64,000 nt of DNA, taken from Anastrepha obliqua. Taxonomy: Eukaryota; Arthropoda; Insecta; Diptera; Tephritidae. The DNA lies in contig NC_072893.1 of NCBI RefSeq assembly GCF_027943255.1, positions 43,732,001-43,796,000 on the forward strand. The letters run 5' to 3'. Shown here one piece after another: positions 41,306-51,835 of the stretch. The first letter of the stretch is position 1. Every line of letters begins with the position of its first letter. The notes below the pieces were generated by a model that ran no database searches, had not been told where the DNA came from, and was given only the letters and a program-made list of their open reading frames with translations. The translations under genes and the position numbers were made by a program.

Positions 41306-42260
41306 TTTTTGGTTCCTCGATAGGCGGTTATACACATTTTAGTAAGTTGCCAATTTTTTTGATTAATCATTAGTCAGCTAGAAAAGAAATTCCAACCTGA
41401 AAGACCCTGTACCTACATATATAAGAGTGTATTGGCATATTAACACTTGATGAAAAAGAGTTGCGAAAGCAACGAAATATGAATATTCAGTAACAACAAT
41501 AATGAATATTCCGTATTCATTTCATTCTACACACACACACACACACACGCGCACTCAAACATTTTCTACGAAGCTACGCAGGCTATTCGGTTTCTTGGAT
41601 TAATTTAGTTTAAAATTATTCTCTTTGTTTTCTGCTTTCTGTTTGATTTTTTGCATTTTTCTTGGCTCTTTTTCCCCATAAGAATTTTCCATACAAGAAA
41701 TTTGCTATGCATTAAGAACTTTTCGCAATTATGCAATTCCAGTTTTTGTTTTTTTTTTTTTTTTTGTTTTTGCCACCAGCCGTTACGCCAACTTTGAGTT
41801 CTTAACCCATGCGTTGTTGTTTTTCTTTTGTCTTGTTTTGCCCGTTTTCGTTTTCCAAATAAAAGTGTTTTGTTGCAGTTTAACTGTTAGCCATAAATCT
41901 GATGGTTTAATGCCACATTTTTCGTTCAATATAACTTGCAAATGCGTAAAATGAAATACTTTGCCGTTTGTGGCCGTCATAAATTAGTTAATGTGCGCGG
42001 TTAAACACATTTGTGTGTGTGTACGTGTGAATGTATGCCAGCACATCCGAGAGTTAATGATTTTAAATGCTCGGTCGGTTTTAATATTTATTAGTATCTC
42101 TGTAATTAGCAGAGTAATCACATAAAAAAAACCACACACACAGCCAAAAAAATTCGAAAAAAATCGAAATGAAATTATTATTGCTAATTTTTTCTTAATT
42201 GATTTTAAATTATACAAATGGCACAAAATTAATCACCCTAGCAGGAGGTCTATAATTTTT
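41306..42260. other. Spacer with CA microsatellites
   Basis: (CA)n at 41531-41552, a T-run at 41749-41765 and a TG-rich stretch at 42012-42030. No coding signal. The minus frame at 42012-42226 is a low-complexity shadow. Confidence 0.45.
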
Positions 42261-42543
42261 GCGTGACTAGCATTTGGAATTCACAGAGAGAACGTAGGGT
42301 CGAATCTCGGTGAAACAACAAAAGTTAAGAAAAACATTTTTCTAATAGCGGTCGCCCCTCTGCAGGCAATGGCAAACCTCCGAGTGTACTTCTGCCATGA
42401 AAAAGTTCCTCAAAAAGAATATCTGCCGTTTGGAGTCCGCTTAAAACTGTAGGTGCCTCCATTTGTTGAACAACATCAACGCGCTACTCATAAATAGGAG
42501 GAGGAGCTCGGCCAAACAACCAAAATGGGTGTAAGCGCCAATA
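42261..42543 (+). mobile_element. tRNA-derived SINE, copy 2 (5'-truncated)
   Basis: Begins gcgtgactagcatttggaat, just after where box A would lie, keeps box B as ggtcgaatc (one change), and includes the agcggtcgcccctctgcagg-type segment missing from copy 1. The 3' end is gcgccaata. A DD41D element starts directly at that tail, using its TA. It can no longer be transcribed from its own complete promoter. Confidence 0.82.
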
Positions 42544-43735
42544 TAAAGGGTGATTTTTTAGCTATTATCTTTTAAACAGTTGGTTTAAGCAGCTGACGCA
42601 CGTTTCGTGTTTTATTTCACTGTCAAACATCTTCAGTTTGGTCTATAATTTAACCATGCATCGTCTTACAAACGAACAACGCTTGCAAATCATTGAATTT
42701 TATTATAAAAATGCGTATTCCGTTAAGAAAGTTTATCGCACGCTTCTTCCATTTTATGGTCAGTTTAATCGACCCACTGAAGCGGCTATTCGAGCTATTG
42801 TGACTAAATTTAGAACCAAATTTACATTATTGGACATCAAACCACCACCACGCTTTCGTAGAGTGCGAACTGAAGAAAATATCGCAGCTGTGTCGGCCAG
42901 TGTTAATGATGACCATCAATTATCGATTCGTCGCCGTTCGCAGCAATTGGGCCTCTGTTACTCAACAACGTGGAAAATTTTGCCAAAGGATTTAGGTGTG
43001 AAGCCTTTCAAAATACAGCTGGTGCAAGAATTGAAGCCGAACGACCTACCGCAACGCAGAGTTTTAGGTGAATGGGCTCTGGGAAAGTTGGCCGAAGATC
43101 CACAAAAAGATCAGCCAGAAGAATTGCAGGAGCTACCAATGTATCTAGAAAAGGTCACAGTTTGGTGCGGTTTATGGGCTGGAGTTATCATTGGACCGTA
43201 CTTCTTCAAAGATGGTGCGAATTGTAACGTAACTGTCCAACTTTTTTTTGCCCAAAATACAAGAGCTTGACTTGCATGGCATGTGGTTTCAGCAAAGTGG
43301 TGCCACATGCCACACAGCACGCGTAACAATGGACTTGTTGAGAGGCGAGTTCGGTGAACATTTTATTTCACGTTCGGGACCTGTCAATTGGCCACCCAGA
43401 TCGTGCGATATAACACCTTTAGATTATTTTTCGTGGGGCTATGTTAAAGCTCATGTCTATTAAGACAAGCCTGTTTCAATTAACGCATTGGAAGACAACA
43501 TTAAAGCATTTATATGTGAGGTACCGGCCGAAACATTGGAAAGAGTATGCCAAAATTGGACTAAGCGGATGGACCATTTGAAGCGCAGTCGTGGTCAACA
43601 TTTGCATGAAATAATCTTCAAACATAAAATTATATGGACTGTACTATCGATTTTAATAAAAATGTCATGCATTGTTCTGAATTTTACGTGTGTTTTTTGA
43701 AAAACTTTCCTATAGCTCTTAAAAAACCCCCTTTA
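42544..43735 (+). mobile_element. DD41D mariner-like element, defective (1,192 bp)
   Basis: Terminal repeats taaagggtgattttttagct and (complement) taaagggggttttttaagag are flanked by TA at 42542-42543 and 43736-43737. It holds one long damaged transposase gene. The insertion point is the AT tail of SINE copy 2, so it postdates that SINE. Confidence 0.85.
42656..43695 (+). pseudogene. DD41D transposase pseudogene
   Basis: Starts at ATG 42656 (MHRLTNEQRLQIIEFYYKNAYSVKKVYR), with an N-terminal helix-turn-helix (about residues 1-60) and a second one (IRRRSQQLGLCYSTTWKIL). An in-frame gap of roughly 30 codons after LGKLAEDP removes the SDEAHF block with the first catalytic Asp. It resumes QPEELQELP, VTVWCGLWAGVIIGPYFFKDG, then shifts frame near 43230 at a T-run. 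The next frame has ELDLHGMWFQQSGATCHTARV (second Asp is Ser), NWPPRSCDITPLDYFSWGYVKAHVY then a stop (third Asp kept, 41 residues on), and RVCQNWTKRMDHLKRSRGQHLHEIIF. It is dead at three points. Confidence 0.82.
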
Positions 43736-43904
43736 TATCACTCAAATATTTTTTTGTAATGAAAAATAGTATTCAAAAACAAAATTGGATGATTAATTTT
43801 GCCCCAACTTGTACATACATACTCGCCTGATTTAAAAAGAGGTTGTCTGTAAAGTCGGTTTACTGACGATAGTTTAACGTGACAACGTCATAAGAAAATA
43901 TTGA

Positions 43905-44165
43905 TGGAATGGTTGCAATTTTCAAAACAAAATTTTAATTTTATTTGTTTGATAGGTATTTTGTATGGATATAGAGACGAAACATTTATCAAATTCATGA
44001 AAGATATCTTCAATTTCGATTGTGCATCAGACGTTAATAAGTCAACAACACTAAGAGGCACCATCATCGAATTGACTTTTTCAAGACACATTACTCTCGA
44101 AACACCCCCTTTCATTTCCTACTTTTCCTATCATCGTCCTATTCTCAACAGAGAAATGGTTCATT
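43905..44165 (+). pseudogene. Endonuclease-like fragment, possibly from a Helentron/Pif1-type element
   Basis: The open frame 43901-44209 contains TFIKFMKDIFNFDCASDVNKSTTLRGTIIELTFSRHITLETPPFISYFSYHRPI. I recall this pattern (FMK..F...L...STT..G..ID..F.R......YISYFSYHRP) at the C-terminus of insect Pif1-helicase-like proteins. There it resembles the last half of an endonuclease/exonuclease/phosphatase fold, as in Helentrons. The usual Asp of ID..F is Glu here. No helicase or Rep sequence lies nearby. The family name is from memory and is tentative. Confidence 0.4.
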
Positions 44166-44244
44166 ACCATGCACACAGGAAGAAGGCATATGCAAATACA
44201 AGTATGTGAATTTATATACCTACATATGCGCATATACATACATA

Positions 44245-44604
44245 CAGGGTTGGCCATATTAAACTGACCCATGTGATTATTAAAAAAATATGGAAAAAGA
44301 AACATTTTTTTGTGTTTCATTGTGAAAAACATTTAATTTAGTTCAAGGAGATTCGTTTACATCACTTTTTGAATATGATATCGCGCAAGTGGTCGCCCTT
44401 AGCTCGTATAGCGTAATGTGCCCGTTTTTCGGCGTTTTCCATAGTTTTGGCCAGCGTCTCGGCCGATATGGCGGCTATTTCCCGTCGAATATTGGCCTTA
44501 AGTGCGCCTAGTGTCTTTGGCTTGTTGACGTAAACCTTAGATTTCAAATTACAGTAAAAAGTTATAGGGTTACTCAATGGGTCAGTTTAATATGGCCAAC
44601 TTTG
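44245..44604 (-). mobile_element. Second DD41D-derived MITE type (360 bp)
   Basis: Terminal repeats cagggttggccatattaaac and (complement) caaagttggccatattaaac are flanked by TA. The minus strand keeps only the C-terminal codons of a DD41D-type transposase: LKSKVYVNKPKTLGALKANIRREIAAISAETLAKTMENAEKRAHYAIRAKGDHLRDIIFKK (stop at 44362). The ends differ from the 382-bp MITE family, so this is an independent deletion derivative of another lineage. Confidence 0.8.
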
Positions 44605-44871
44605 TATATATGCTCACTCAAGTAGGACAAAGCCAGATGTCGAACGTTGCCGAACGCCGGGGCCGATTGCAGTTCAAGCAGATTAGCTTACATTTGCTTG
44701 CGTACGGAATAGATTCGTATATTTGATATGTCCATATGACTTGTATGCGTCTTTACATATAGATTTGTTCTTTTTGAAAATTGCGCGAAATTGTATATTA
44801 TATGTATATGCATGTTTATATACATATATAATATTAGTATACAACATATCTTATAAGGTATATGGTAAATA
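44605..44871. other. TA-rich spacer before mariner copy 2
   Basis: Contains TATG/CATA-rich runs at 44790-44840. No coding signal. Confidence 0.4.
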
Positions 44872-46150
44872 GGACTATGAATAAGTTCGTGCGGTTTTAC
44901 AACAGATGGCGTAACTTGATTATTATTCCATCGATCCACATTTCCAAACATTCATTGGAGAGCTACTGTCGTAAGGCACAAACGTCAGTATAAGTTTTTT
45001 ATTTGAAGCGTAAACAACAATATTTTTACCACACTTGAAAATGTCGAATTTCGTGCCAAATAATGTGTTTTTGCGGGGAATTCTTCTTCATTATTTTAAT
45101 ATGAAGAAAAAAGCAGCCGAAAGTCATCGTATCTTGGTGGAAGTTTATGGTGAGCATGCTCTAGCTGAGCGAACGTACCAGAAGTGGTTTGCACGCTTTA
45201 AAAGTGGTGATTTTGGCTTGGAAGACGAAGAACGCGAGGGTGCGCCGCCAAAGTTCATGGATACCGAATTGGAGGAATTGCTCGATCAAGATCCGGCTCA
45301 AACGCAAGAAGAGGTTGCAAAAACTTTGGGAGTTGATCAATCAACCATTTCCAAACGTTTAAAAGCCATGGGAATGATCCGAAAGGTAGGCCATTGGGTG
45401 CCGTATGAATTGAAGCCAAGAGACGTTGAACGCCGTTTTATGGCATGCGAACAATTGCTTCAACGGCACAAAAGAAAGGGTTTTTTGCATCGAATTGTGA
45501 GTGGCGATGAAAAGTGGGTCCATTACGACAATCCAAAACGTCGGGCAACGTATGGATACCCTGGCCATGCTTCAACATCGACGTCGGCGCAGAATATTCA
45601 TGGCCTGAAGGTTATGCTGTGTATCTGGTGGGACCAGCTGGGTGTTGTGTATTATGAGCTACTGAAACCGAATGAAACGATTACGGGGGATGTCTACCGA
45701 CGACAATTGATGCGTTTGAGCCGAGCACTGCGAGAAAAACGGCCGCAATACGCCGATAGACACGACAAAGTTATTTTGCAACATGACAATGCTCGGCCAC
45801 ATGTTGCACAAGTGGTCAAAACATACTTAGAAACGCTCAAATGGGATGTCCTACCCCACCCGCCGTATAGTCCAGACCTTGCGCCATCCGATTACTATCT
45901 CTTCCGATCGATGCAACATGGCCTGGCTGACCAGCACTTCCGTAATTACGATGAAGTCAAAAAATGGATCGATTCGTGGATTGCGGCAAAACCGACCGAA
46001 TTTTTCACAAAGGGAATCCGTGAATTGCCAGAAAGATGGGAAAAAGTAGTAGTAAGCGATGGACAATACTTTGAATATTAAATTTGTAACCATTTTACGT
46101 CAATAAAGTTTCAAATTTCGAAAAAAACCGCACGAACTTATTCATAGTCC
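44872..46150 (+). mobile_element. mariner element (mauritiana-like), copy 2, structurally intact
   Basis: A 1,279-bp element with matching terminal repeats (ggactatgaataagttcg... / complement identical over about 26 bp), TA on both sides and an uninterrupted transposase. By structure it is the best candidate in the window for an element that could still be mobile. It differs from copy 1 by only a handful of bases over the coding region. Confidence 0.94.
45041..46081 (+). CDS. mariner transposase, intact (346 aa), copy 2
   Basis: The same 346-codon transposase as at 13899, with D156, D249 and D284 in place and WVPYEL at 119-124. It differs at three residues: Y46 instead of C, S154 instead of T (two residues before the catalytic D156) and S227 instead of R. 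The ATG 45041 gives the MSNFVPN start; an in-frame TTG lies two codons upstream. The leader carries no recognised promoter, and the 3' flank has an AATAAA-type signal (ataaagt) between the stop and the right terminal repeat. S154 is the change to test if the two proteins differ in activity. Confidence 0.94.
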   Translation: MSNFVPNNVFLRGILLHYFNMKKKAAESHRILVEVYGEHALAERTYQKWFARFKSGDFGLEDEEREGAPPKFMDTELEELLDQDPAQTQEEVAKTLGVDQSTISKRLKAMGMIRKVGHWVPYELKPRDVERRFMACEQLLQRHKRKGFLHRIVSGDEKWVHYDNPKRRATYGYPGHASTSTSAQNIHGLKVMLCIWWDQLGVVYYELLKPNETITGDVYRRQLMRLSRALREKRPQYADRHDKVILQHDNARPHVAQVVKTYLETLKWDVLPHPPYSPDLAPSDYYLFRSMQHGLADQHFRNYDEVKKWIDSWIAAKPTEFFTKGIRELPERWEKVVVSDGQYFEY

Positions 46151-47813
46151 TATAAATTTTAATGAAAATCAGGGAAAATATCACCGTTTACAGGCATCTT
46201 CCTCCTTAAGAGCCGATTTCCGCAAACCCAACAGATTATAGTATTTTAAGTAGGGTATGCAGGCTATATTGGCTAAGTATATTTTGATGTATCATACTCG
46301 CTTTCTCTTCTTCTTTTCACACTTTGTACTTGTTGTACTAATCCTCATACGGAAGGCTTACAAACCAAATTTAAAGCTTCTAGCTCAATTTTTACAATTA
46401 ATGGCCCACTTTTTCAAGAAACACGCCCACTGTGCAATGTAATATGTTAGCATAAAATGCACATTTTATCAAATTTTACCCCGAAGACTACGATTTTGAT
46501 GTAAAATTTTCATGCAGAAAGCATACAAAGTCTAAAGCAAAGGGTGAACACACAAGCGCAATTTTCAGTCTGGTACGCTCAGGTCTAATGCACAAATATA
46601 CGTTAGAATCACATTGCAGTCAAAGTGTGAATATGAAAACGCAGATTTGCAATCTATACATATTCGCTTAAGAATCAACACATTGACAAGTGGGGAAATT
46701 TGGCATTGATGGGCATTTGTGGCCGGATGGAAATTGCTAATGGCAGCGCTTAATTTGCCTGACAAGCAATTCGCTTGCTATCACTTTTCATATTATACCA
46801 GACATGTGTGTGTGTGTGTGCGCGTGTATGTGTGAAGTAAGTGAGTGAATGTGTGTGATTTCATGTCAGCGCTTGTGGCATGACATTTCATGAAAATTCG
46901 TGCGATTGCCTGCACTTGACTAGGGATCGTTGTTGTTTGACGCTTATCCGCTCCCAGCAATCTTCACACAACTACACCAGCTCTTAAATGAGTGAATATA
47001 AAATGCTTATGGGCTAAATGTAAGTATGTTCGCATTTGGTGACATTTGTTTGCCCAACATCTGGCTGCTAACGTTGCCATGTGGATTTAATAACAATTTT
47101 CACAAAACACTCGCCAATCCTGTATTTAACCCATGGCTTTAGTCTCATTCACTGCTCAACGCTTCGCATCATGAACCGCTTAAACGCAAGTAAACACAAG
47201 CATACCCATACATACACAAACACATATATATGCGAGTATAATACGCCATGCATTTAAAAAAAATACAATGTGTTGCATCCGAGTATCACAAACCCTGCAG
47301 GAAATGTATTAGTACCGAATTGGTGCCTTTACGATTAATTTAAAACATTGGCTCGTTCAATGATGAGTTGTGCATGTCGATTTTCCTAAAAATGTTAATC
47401 TCTTTCTGCTACATGCCTTTTTCTATATTTCAGAACCCCCAGCCAGCGCCAGAGCCCGGGCAAGGACTAACGAAAAGTCTGCCACTTGATATACTTTAGT
47501 AGTCCCTGATCAATCTACGTGCCAGGCTTTTAAGATTTTCATGTTTGATGGCAGTAGGTCATCGCCATCGCATCATTACAAGCAGATAGCAAAATATATA
47601 CAGGGAGGGCAATCGCTACCTCTGCATTACATTTCATCCATCTTTCATCAGTTGCTTTGAAGATAGCTTAATGCAATTACGAATGCAAAAATGTACTTGA
47701 TTTAAAAATGTTCATTACATTTACTTTTCTTCCTTCTTTAATATTTACTTTTGAAAAATCTTTTAATTTTTGTATGCCTAATTGTAAAGCTGATGATATC
47801 ACCTCGCCAAATA
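46151..47813. other. Spacer with TG/CA microsatellites, no transposon recognised
   Basis: Ordinary-looking noncoding DNA with (TG)n at 46805-46835 and CATA-rich words at 47195-47230. Its average composition, and the absence of TE relics, suggest unique host sequence, possibly an intron or intergenic region. No exon is supported. Confidence 0.45.
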
Positions 47814-49127
47814 CAGGGTGGCTGATGAAAGCCGCTACCAAAAAAAACTTGAATAATTTTTTTTCTTTTTAAGTTATCTGTTCCATTTTTGTTTTAATTT
47901 GCAGATTGATCTTTAAAATTTATTAAAATGGATAACTGGGACACGCAAATAAGAATTTGGATAGTCCGCCGCTATCACGCACTGGAGTCCGTAGTTTTGG
48001 TACAGAGAGAGTACAGGCGGATGTTTGGCGGCGATCCCCCGAGCAAATGGACCATAATGAGACTGGTGAATAATTTTGCTGAGCAAGGAACAGTCGCAAG
48101 AAGGCCTTATCATCGAAACCCACCAGTTCGGACGGAGGAAACGATCGCTGCTGTAGCTGCACCTATACAAAGCAGTCCAAGGGTTTCAACAAGAAGCTTA
48201 TCTGCTCAACTTGGTGTCAGCCGACAGTCTTTGCAAACAATAATGCACAAAGATTTAGACTTATTTCCTTACAAAATTCAAATGGTTAACAAACTGAATG
48301 CAGCAGACTTGCCGATTCGCTTGGAATTTTGCCAGAAGATCCTGCAAATGGTGGAAGAAGACCAAAACATGTTAAACTGCCTTTTCATGTCTGATGAGGC
48401 CCATTTCGATTTAAACGGCAATGTGAACAAACAAAATTGTCGAATATGGAGTACTTCTAACCCACAGATACTCCACGAGACGGAATTGCATCCTCTTCGC
48501 GTGACAGTGTGGTGTGCGGTTTCTTCACGCTGTATTGTCGGGCCTTATTTTTTTTTGAAGAAAATGGTCACACCGTTACGGTTACTGGAGACCGTTATTT
48601 GAAAATGCTGAAAGAATTTTTCTATCCCGAACTACGCCGAAAGAGAATTCCTTTCAACTCTGTGTGGTTTCAACAAGATGGGGCAACGTCTCACATAGCC
48701 CAGACTGTTATGACAGAGTTGCGACGAAAATTTCCCAATAAACTGATTTCAAGAAACTCCGAATTTCGTTGGCCCCCCAGGTCGCCTGACCTTACTGCAC
48801 CTGACTTTTTCTTGTGGGGTTTATGTAAACAAGAAGTTTATAAAACAAAGCCAACAAATTTGGATGAACTAAAACAATCCATTCGGGCAACAATTGCGGC
48901 TATTCCTGTCGCAACTCTCAAAGCAGCAATGAACAACTTTTTACTAAGATGCCGCACTTGTGTCAACGAGCATGGGGGGCATTTAAATTCAATTATTTTT
49001 AAAACTAGTTAAGCTACATTTAATAAAATTTAATGACCTTCAACTTAAAAAAAAATAAATGAATTCCATACACTAAAAAAAAAGTTATTTGAGTTTCTTA
49101 ATGTAGCAAAATTCATCAGCCACCCTG
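47814..49127 (+). mobile_element. DD41D mariner-like element, nearly intact (1,314 bp)
   Basis: Terminal repeats cagggtggctgatgaa and its complement at the right end are flanked by TA (47812-47813; 49128-49129). The transposase is broken by a single frameshift at a 9-T run. No deletion is visible compared with relatives. Its ends differ from those of the other DD41D elements here, so it is a separate lineage. Confidence 0.9.
47928..49012 (+). pseudogene. DD41D transposase with one frameshift
   Basis: A Tc1/mariner-superfamily transposase. Frame 1 (47928-48602) starts MDNWDTQIRIWIVRRYHALESVV and holds two helix-turn-helix regions (about 1-60; STRSLSAQLGVSRQSLQTIM). It carries the first catalytic block FMSDEAHFDLNGNVNKQNCRIW and VTVWCAVSSRCIVGPYFF. 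At the T9 run (48547-48556) the frame changes. Frame 2 continues ENGHTVTVTGDRYLKML, FNSVWFQQDGATSHIAQTV (second Asp), EFRWPPRSPDLTAPDFFLWG (third Asp, 41 residues later) and LRCRTCVNEHGGHLNSIIFKTS. Every catalytic Asp is present. A homopolymer sequencing error is a real alternative to a true lesion. Confidence 0.87.
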
Positions 49128-49404
49128 TATTATATTTTATTCTTGAAATGTTTTTGAAAAAGCGTTGTGTACGAAGAAAAGTATACTAAATATTTTTTCA
49201 TTCGCTTTTCCCTATACTCACTTTATATCTCCCTGAACTTTTGACCTAAAAAAGAAAAACATTCCTCGTTGTTGTTAGAAGGCTCTGATATAAAATGATT
49301 TTAGCAATGATTGATGAATTTAAAAAGAAGAAACACTTACGACATCCGCGTTGTCCATAAAATTAGCTACTTTCTATTCGTTATTTCTCTGCTCGCTATG
49401 GTTG
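49128..49404. other. AT-rich spacer, nothing recognised
   Basis: No supported feature. Confidence 0.3.
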
Positions 49405-50395
49405 GGCCCTGAGTAGATGAAATGGTTGAAGTACCAGCCTAGCACTCCTCAAGTAGTACTAAAGCGAAGTTTTGATATCATTTTGGAACCTCTAATGGAC
49501 AGATATCCATACCAAACCTGAGCTGTTGATGTAAAGGAGAAGATTAATGGTATTTAGGTTGGCGCACTGCCCCAGGCTGTCGAAAAAACGAGCAACTAGT
49601 GACCTTAGTCGTCTAGCTGCCAAACCCGGACATTTACAGAGGAAGTGCTCAACAGTCTGCTTTTCTTAAAGGTATCAACAGCTTTTGCAATAAGAGCTTC
49701 TGGATTGAATAGTAAACCCAGCTTTTCTAGGTGAGTGCCGATCGTGCAATGGCCAAAAAACATAGCTGCTAGTTGAGTCTGCTACTGTACTAGAGTCAAA
49801 GGATTTTCGAAATAGTACACGAAGAAATGGAGCTCCATCTGTTCTGCGCTTTTCTGAGAAATAAGTTGTGAAATTTCCCTTTAACAATAGTCAAGGGGAA
49901 ACCGATGACCGAGTAGAAGGTCTCTGAGGCCAATTCAGTGGACCCTTTCCTGGCAAGCTCATCAGCAATTTCATTTCCCGCTATGTTCCTATATCCTAAA
50001 ACCCAGGTTAGAGAAATGTCCCCTGCACACCCATGAGATTTGATCTCCTCCTTGCAGGAGTTTACTAGTTTGGTTCTGAACCATGGTGTTGTCAGAGCCT
50101 TGACCGTGGCTTGTCTACCGGAGAAAATGTCACCCTCGCTCCGCATTCTCTAAGCATTTTGCATGCCTGAGGATCGCAAAGGCACATTTGCATTATTCGG
50201 CGATTTTAATGCCATAGATTATTTGGCTGATTTAGAGAAATTCCCTGCTCCGACTCCCGATTCTATCTTCTGGAGCTGTCAGTGAAGACAGAGGTATCAG
50301 CATCGGTGCATACCTTCCCTTCGTTCCAATTCTGCGTACTTGAAAATATTGCCCTGGCACGATCCTCAAACTCCATTTCACAAATAGAAAAATTT
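49405..50395 (-). pseudogene. RNase H-bearing LINE, same family as 27.6-29.1 kb
   Basis: The minus strand reads VFTDSS (first RNase H motif), ESGVGAGNFSKSAK, a gap, then the open frame 50146-49796: GDIFSGRQATVKALTTPWFRTKLVNSCKEEIKSHGCAGDISLTWVLGYRNIAGNEIADELARKGSTELASETFYSVIGFPLTIVKGKFHNLFLRKAQNRW. GHCTIGTHLEKLGLLF and FSTAWGSAP follow. These blocks, and the 3' stretch ending near 49411 (ccatttcatctactcagg in sense), align with the nested LINE at 27648-29066. The GNEIADE motif is kept here but altered there. Stops and frame changes make it inactive. Confidence 0.75.
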
Positions 50396-51159
50396 GTATG
50401 AACTTCAGAGAAATCGTACTAACTTTGAACCAAAAATGTGTTTCTCTTCATGAGATTTTTCCGGCAGGGATGCATCCCACTCAGCCGTTTTGTCGCACAC
50501 AATTAAATTTGGGAGCAAATTGCTTTCGGACGATTGCTGCTACACTCACTACTGCAATTATTGTCATTTTGGTATATATTTTCATGCATACACACACACA
50601 TTCATTCACCCATACATACGATTTCTTTACATGCGTGCACATTTATCTCTCTGCTCACCGCCTCTAATCGTTATGTAACGCATTTGTTGCTCGTTAAAGC
50701 GCGTTATTACTTTGGCAGGGTCGAGTTATTTGTTGTGGTCCCCTGGTGTTGACTGGAAAATTGCGTTGGCTGGTGTATTTTAGTTTTATGCGTATCAAAT
50801 GGTCTGCTTTGAATGCTTCGCTTCAGCCATTTTTAACAATTTTTTGCCGGCAACGAAGCGTAAAAATTCACGGTTATCAGAGACACTTGTGGCAAATGGC
50901 AACTACCATGTGGGACTATAAGTGTGTATGTGTGAGTAGAGCTGCTTAAATAAAATGCATTTAAAACCAATTGCATCAATACAGAAGACATTGAACTTTG
51001 AAAAGGCGGTGTATTAAAAATAAAAAAAATTAATCCCAGTAAAAAAGATACCATGAATGCTAAGGCGATTATTTGAATTGTAACTATATGAGCCATTCTC
51101 TTAGTAATCCTTCTTCGGAGAAGCTTATAGACAAGGTTGAGATTGAAGTAATTGACATC
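50396..51159. other. Spacer, nothing recognised
   Basis: (CA)n at 50586-50602. No supported exon or transposon. Confidence 0.35.
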
Positions 51160-51481
51160 AATAAAATAAAATAAATAATTGGCGCGTACTTTTCTGTTAG
51201 GTGTTAGGCCGAGCTACTCCTCCTATTTGCGGCATTCATCTTGATGTTGTCGGCCAAATGGAGGGAGCTACATTTTTATACCGACTATGAACGGCAAATG
51301 GTTTTTTATGAGGAGTTTTTTCATGATAGAAATACACTTGGAGATTTGCCATTTGTTCCCGATGGGCGACCTCTATTGGAAGAAACTTTTTCTATCATTT
51401 TGATGTTTCATGCACGGAGATTCGAACCTACACACTCACACATGGTAGTCACCCACCAATCCATTAATCTACGGCGGCTTA
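51160..51481 (-). mobile_element. tRNA-derived SINE, copy 3 (near full length)
   Basis: Minus-strand copy. Box B gttcgaatc is at 51427-51419. Box A is mutated (tagattaatgga). The body contains the family segments and the complement of cgcgccaatta at 51186-51176, then an ATTT-rich tail. It keeps the segment that copy 1 lacks. The boundaries are estimates because I could not find a clear duplication. Confidence 0.8.
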
Positions 51482-51835
51482 TCGAAAAAGTAAAAGTATA
51501 CTTTATCAAAATGGTTGGGTTAGATTAGGCTAGACGGGCGGAAATAAAGGGAAAGAAAGAGTTCATTCGGAAATTCTCGAAGAGGTGGTTTCATCAAATC
51601 TCATCTAGCTTCTAAAAAATCAGTGTACGAAGCAACTAACATAGGAGCCTTATGTTCATATTGACCATAGTTCTAATAGGGTCCTAGTACTTACCCGACA
51701 TTCACTATATTCCTTTATTAGGAGCCTCAGCACCGTTCAGTCCGCTGAAAGAAAGTTCCTTTGTCAGCGAAAACCTTGAATTCTAGTTTCGGTCGATCTA
51801 AATTAGACAAGACTTATATTCCTAATAAAAAATCA
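51482..51835. other. Spacer, nothing recognised
   Basis: No frame or repeat that I can assign. Confidence 0.3.

Noticed and set aside
41531..41552. CRISPR-like or regulatory repeat at the CA run
   Set aside because: Plain dinucleotide microsatellite, as expected in insect DNA; no spacer structure.
42012..42226. 80-codon minus-strand frame with hydrophobic stretch
   Set aside because: Low-complexity AT-rich translation; no family match.
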